Of a DNA stretch of 64,000 bases, positions 61,949 through 64,000 are shown piece after piece. Origin of the DNA: JADLHS01 sp964553795 (GTDB taxonomy: Bacteria; Verrucomicrobiota; Verrucomicrobiia; Limisphaerales; JADLHS01). A program made the translations under genes and the position numbers. The stretch spans positions 13,468 through 77,467 of the forward strand of contig CAZKMR010000010.1 in NCBI GenBank assembly GCA_964553795.1. The letters run 5' to 3'. Within the stretch, counting starts at the first letter, position 1. Every line of letters starts with the position of its first letter. Under the pieces are notes generated by a model. That model was not told the origin of the DNA and did not search any database. It saw only the letters and a program-made list of their open reading frames with translations.

Positions 61949-64000
61949 ACCAACGATGCCCTCGTAGCCAAACACGGCGGCGCCGTTGCTCACGATAAAT
62001 TGGTTGGCGGTCCCATAATTGCCAACCAGCACTGATCCCGCGTTGCTCCACACCGAGCCCATCCCAGTCACGAACGCGAGATTGTTGCTGCTAACCTCGT
62101 TGCCGCCGATGTAACCGTCCTCGTTGTACACCGCGCCACCGTTTGCGATCACCAGCCGGTTACTCACGCCATAGTTCCCCACATACAGCAGGCCCGTGTT
62201 GTTCCACCTCGAACCGGAGCCCGTCACCGTCACTTGATTGTTCGCGCTGCCGAATTCCGAACCGATTTCACCGGATGAAGCACTCACGAACCCGCCATTG
62301 CTGACTACCAGATGATTGCCGGCGCCATTTTCCCCAATGTGAATCTCCATCGCGTTGCTCCAGGTGGATCCCGCGCCCGCGATGACCGCGAGATTGTTGC
62401 TGCTGCTTGCCACACTTCCGATGAAACCAAAATTGTTGGCCACAAATCCGCCGTCAGTCACCAGCAACCGGGAAAGCACCGCCGGACCACCCACTTCAAG
62501 ATTGCCCGGTCCCAACCAGCGCGAACCGGCTCCCGTCACGATGGCCGTGTTCGAGACGACACCGCTGTTGCGTCCGATGAACCGCGTGGCCAGGGCGAAC
62601 GCCGTGCCGCCATTGCTGATCACCAGTTGATTGCCGCTGCCCTGGTAGCCGACCGACATCTCGTTGCGGTTCGTCCACAAACTTCCCGCACCAGTCACCA
62701 CCGCCAGATTGTTGCTGCTGCCTGAATTTTGTCCGAGCGCGCCGTTGAAGTTTTCGACCGTTGCGCCATCGCTGACAATGAGCCGATTGAACGCACCACC
62801 ATTGCCAACATCGAGGTTTGCGGCGGTCCATTTCGAACCGGCGCCCGAGATCAGCGCCACATTAGAACTGCTGCCCGCGTTGCTCCCAATGTAGGAGACT
62901 CCGCTCGTCAGCGTTCCTCCGTTGGTGATCAGCATTTGGTTGAACGGAAGGCTGCTGCCCACCGAAAGCGTCACGGCCAAGGCATGAGCCGCTCCCGCGC
63001 GTACATCCCAAATGGCCGGATTCGTGGCTGAACCGCTGACATTGAACCCACCAATATTGGTCATCGCGGCGCCGCGCGTAATGAGCGTTCCGCCTCCCAA
63101 ATCAAAACTCCCCGCCACGTTAGTCAGAATCAGCCGATCCACTTCCACTGATCCAGCGCGGAGTGACACTGCTCCGCGGCGCACGTCCAGCAAACCTGTG
63201 CCTGCTGCGTTGGTCACGCGCAATGTCCCGCCATCCACCACCAGCTGAGAATTTGTCGCCGCGTTCTGCGCCCCGATTATTAGGCTCTGGCTCGCGAATA
63301 CCGTTCCGCTGTTGCTCACGACCAGGCGGTTGTTGCCGCTGGATTGGCCGACATACAAATCGGCGCGGTTGCTCCACAGCGAACCGACCCCGGTGACCAG
63401 GGCAGAATTACTGCTGCCGAAGTTGCCGACATACGTATTGCTGCTCACCACCCACCCGCCGTCGGTTACTTCCATCCGGTTCTGCGAACTGCCCTCGCCC
63501 ACATACAGTTCAAACTGATTGCTCCATAACGAACCGGCACCCGTGATGATCACCACATTATTCGTCGCTGGACTTGAAGCGCCCACGCGGCCGTTTCGAC
63601 CGGCCATGACGGCCGCGCCGTTGCTCACCACCAGCCGGTTGTTGGCCGGGTTCAACCCCACGGCCAGATCGTTTCGGCTGCTCCAAATCGAACCGGGACC
63701 CGTCACCAGCGCCTCCCCTTGGCCGCCGAAACCAGAACCGACCCGGCCGTTATCGCCGCCGACAAATCCGCCCGCTTCGATGACCAGCCGGTTTCCGCCT
63801 GCACCGGCACCCACGTTCACATCCAGATGATTGGTCCAGAGCGATCCGCTGCCCGTCACTACCACGAGGTTGTTGCTGCCGCCCGGTTGCTGGCCAATGT
63901 TGCCCAGCCGGCTGGCCACGCGCGCGCCGTTGCTGATGATCAGTTGATTGCCCCACCCAAATACACCGATGGTCAGGTCAATGCGATTGGTCCAGAGCGA
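61949..64000 (-). CDS. Repeat region of giant surface protein 1, running off the window
   Basis: About 680 residues of T5SS/PEP-CTERM-type repeats, open to the end of the window, so the signal peptide and true start lie beyond position 64000. Typical units are VVTGSGSLWTNHLDVNVGAG and NRLVVSNGAAVMAGRNGRVG. Midway lies a linker with LLDVRRGAVSLRAGSVEVDR and GSFDLGGGTLITRGAAMTNI, which also appears in the middle of protein 2. The parts on either side of this linker may therefore be two copies of one larger block. Confidence 0.85.

Noticed and set aside
54520..64000. CRISPR or satellite array because of strong periodicity in the DNA
   Set aside because: The period of about 144 bases is coding: it keeps one frame with a protein repeat of about 48 residues.

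Overview
The window looks like a draft or metagenome-assembled genome of a Verrucomicrobiota bacterium, probably of the Pedosphaera/Limisphaera type. The grounds are a mraZ-led division and cell-wall cluster with a strongly divergent ftsZ, a TIGR03790-type protein, giant T5SS/PEP-CTERM-type repeat proteins, exported proteins that share an aromatic-Arg...Pro C-terminus, and moderately GC-rich DNA with many GTG starts. This is inference from gene content; no 16S gene is present. Two 100-N runs mark scaffold joins.

Layout. 1-6.7 kb: tail of a lipid or polyene-like secondary-metabolite locus, with a flavin-dependent halogenase-like oxidoreductase, a condensation-fold acyltransferase-like protein and a three-part MMPL transporter/acyltransferase/methyltransferase fusion. 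6.8-12 kb: a TonB receptor, YfiR-like protein and hybrid histidine kinase in tight succession. 11.9-13.9 kb (minus): a RibD-C reductase and queA. 14.1-31.2 kb: the dcw cluster, mraZ-orf-rsmH-ftsL-ftsI-orf-SIMPL-murF-mraY-LysM-ftsW-murG-murB-ddl-ftsQ-ftsA-ftsZ, mostly with ATGA overlaps. murE, murD and murC are absent from their usual places. 31.4-33.2 kb: a 585-residue protein I do not recognise. 33.3-36.1 kb (minus): a REC-PAS-PP2C phosphatase and a YdcH-like protein.

36.3-42.8 kb: miaB, two fasciclin-domain proteins, a poorly coding 1.2 kb stretch with hairpins and one tiny membrane ORF, and a GHL10-type glycoside hydrolase. 42.8-47 kb: a two-helix membrane protein, then on the minus strand a TIGR03790 protein followed by an S8 protease that carries an STN-like domain. 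47.2-51.8 kb: feoB, kup and tRNA-Ser(GCT). 51.8-54.2 kb: VOC protein, DUF4202 protein, DHH phosphoesterase and a small ORF.

54.5-64 kb (minus) holds two tandem giant surface-protein genes built from roughly 48-residue repeats. The second gene is split in the assembly. Its N gap is flanked by an identical 55-bp sequence, so it is really an overlap, and an 8-C homopolymer shifts the frame. Correcting both restores one open frame of about 1,579 codons. The first gene runs off the window and contains a gap with no such overlap.

How the parts fit: the dcw block provides peptidoglycan precursor synthesis, septal transpeptidation and the FtsA/FtsZ scaffold. The regions either side are envelope-centred (outer-membrane receptor, exporters, fasciclins, surface repeats, proteases) with two signalling proteins.
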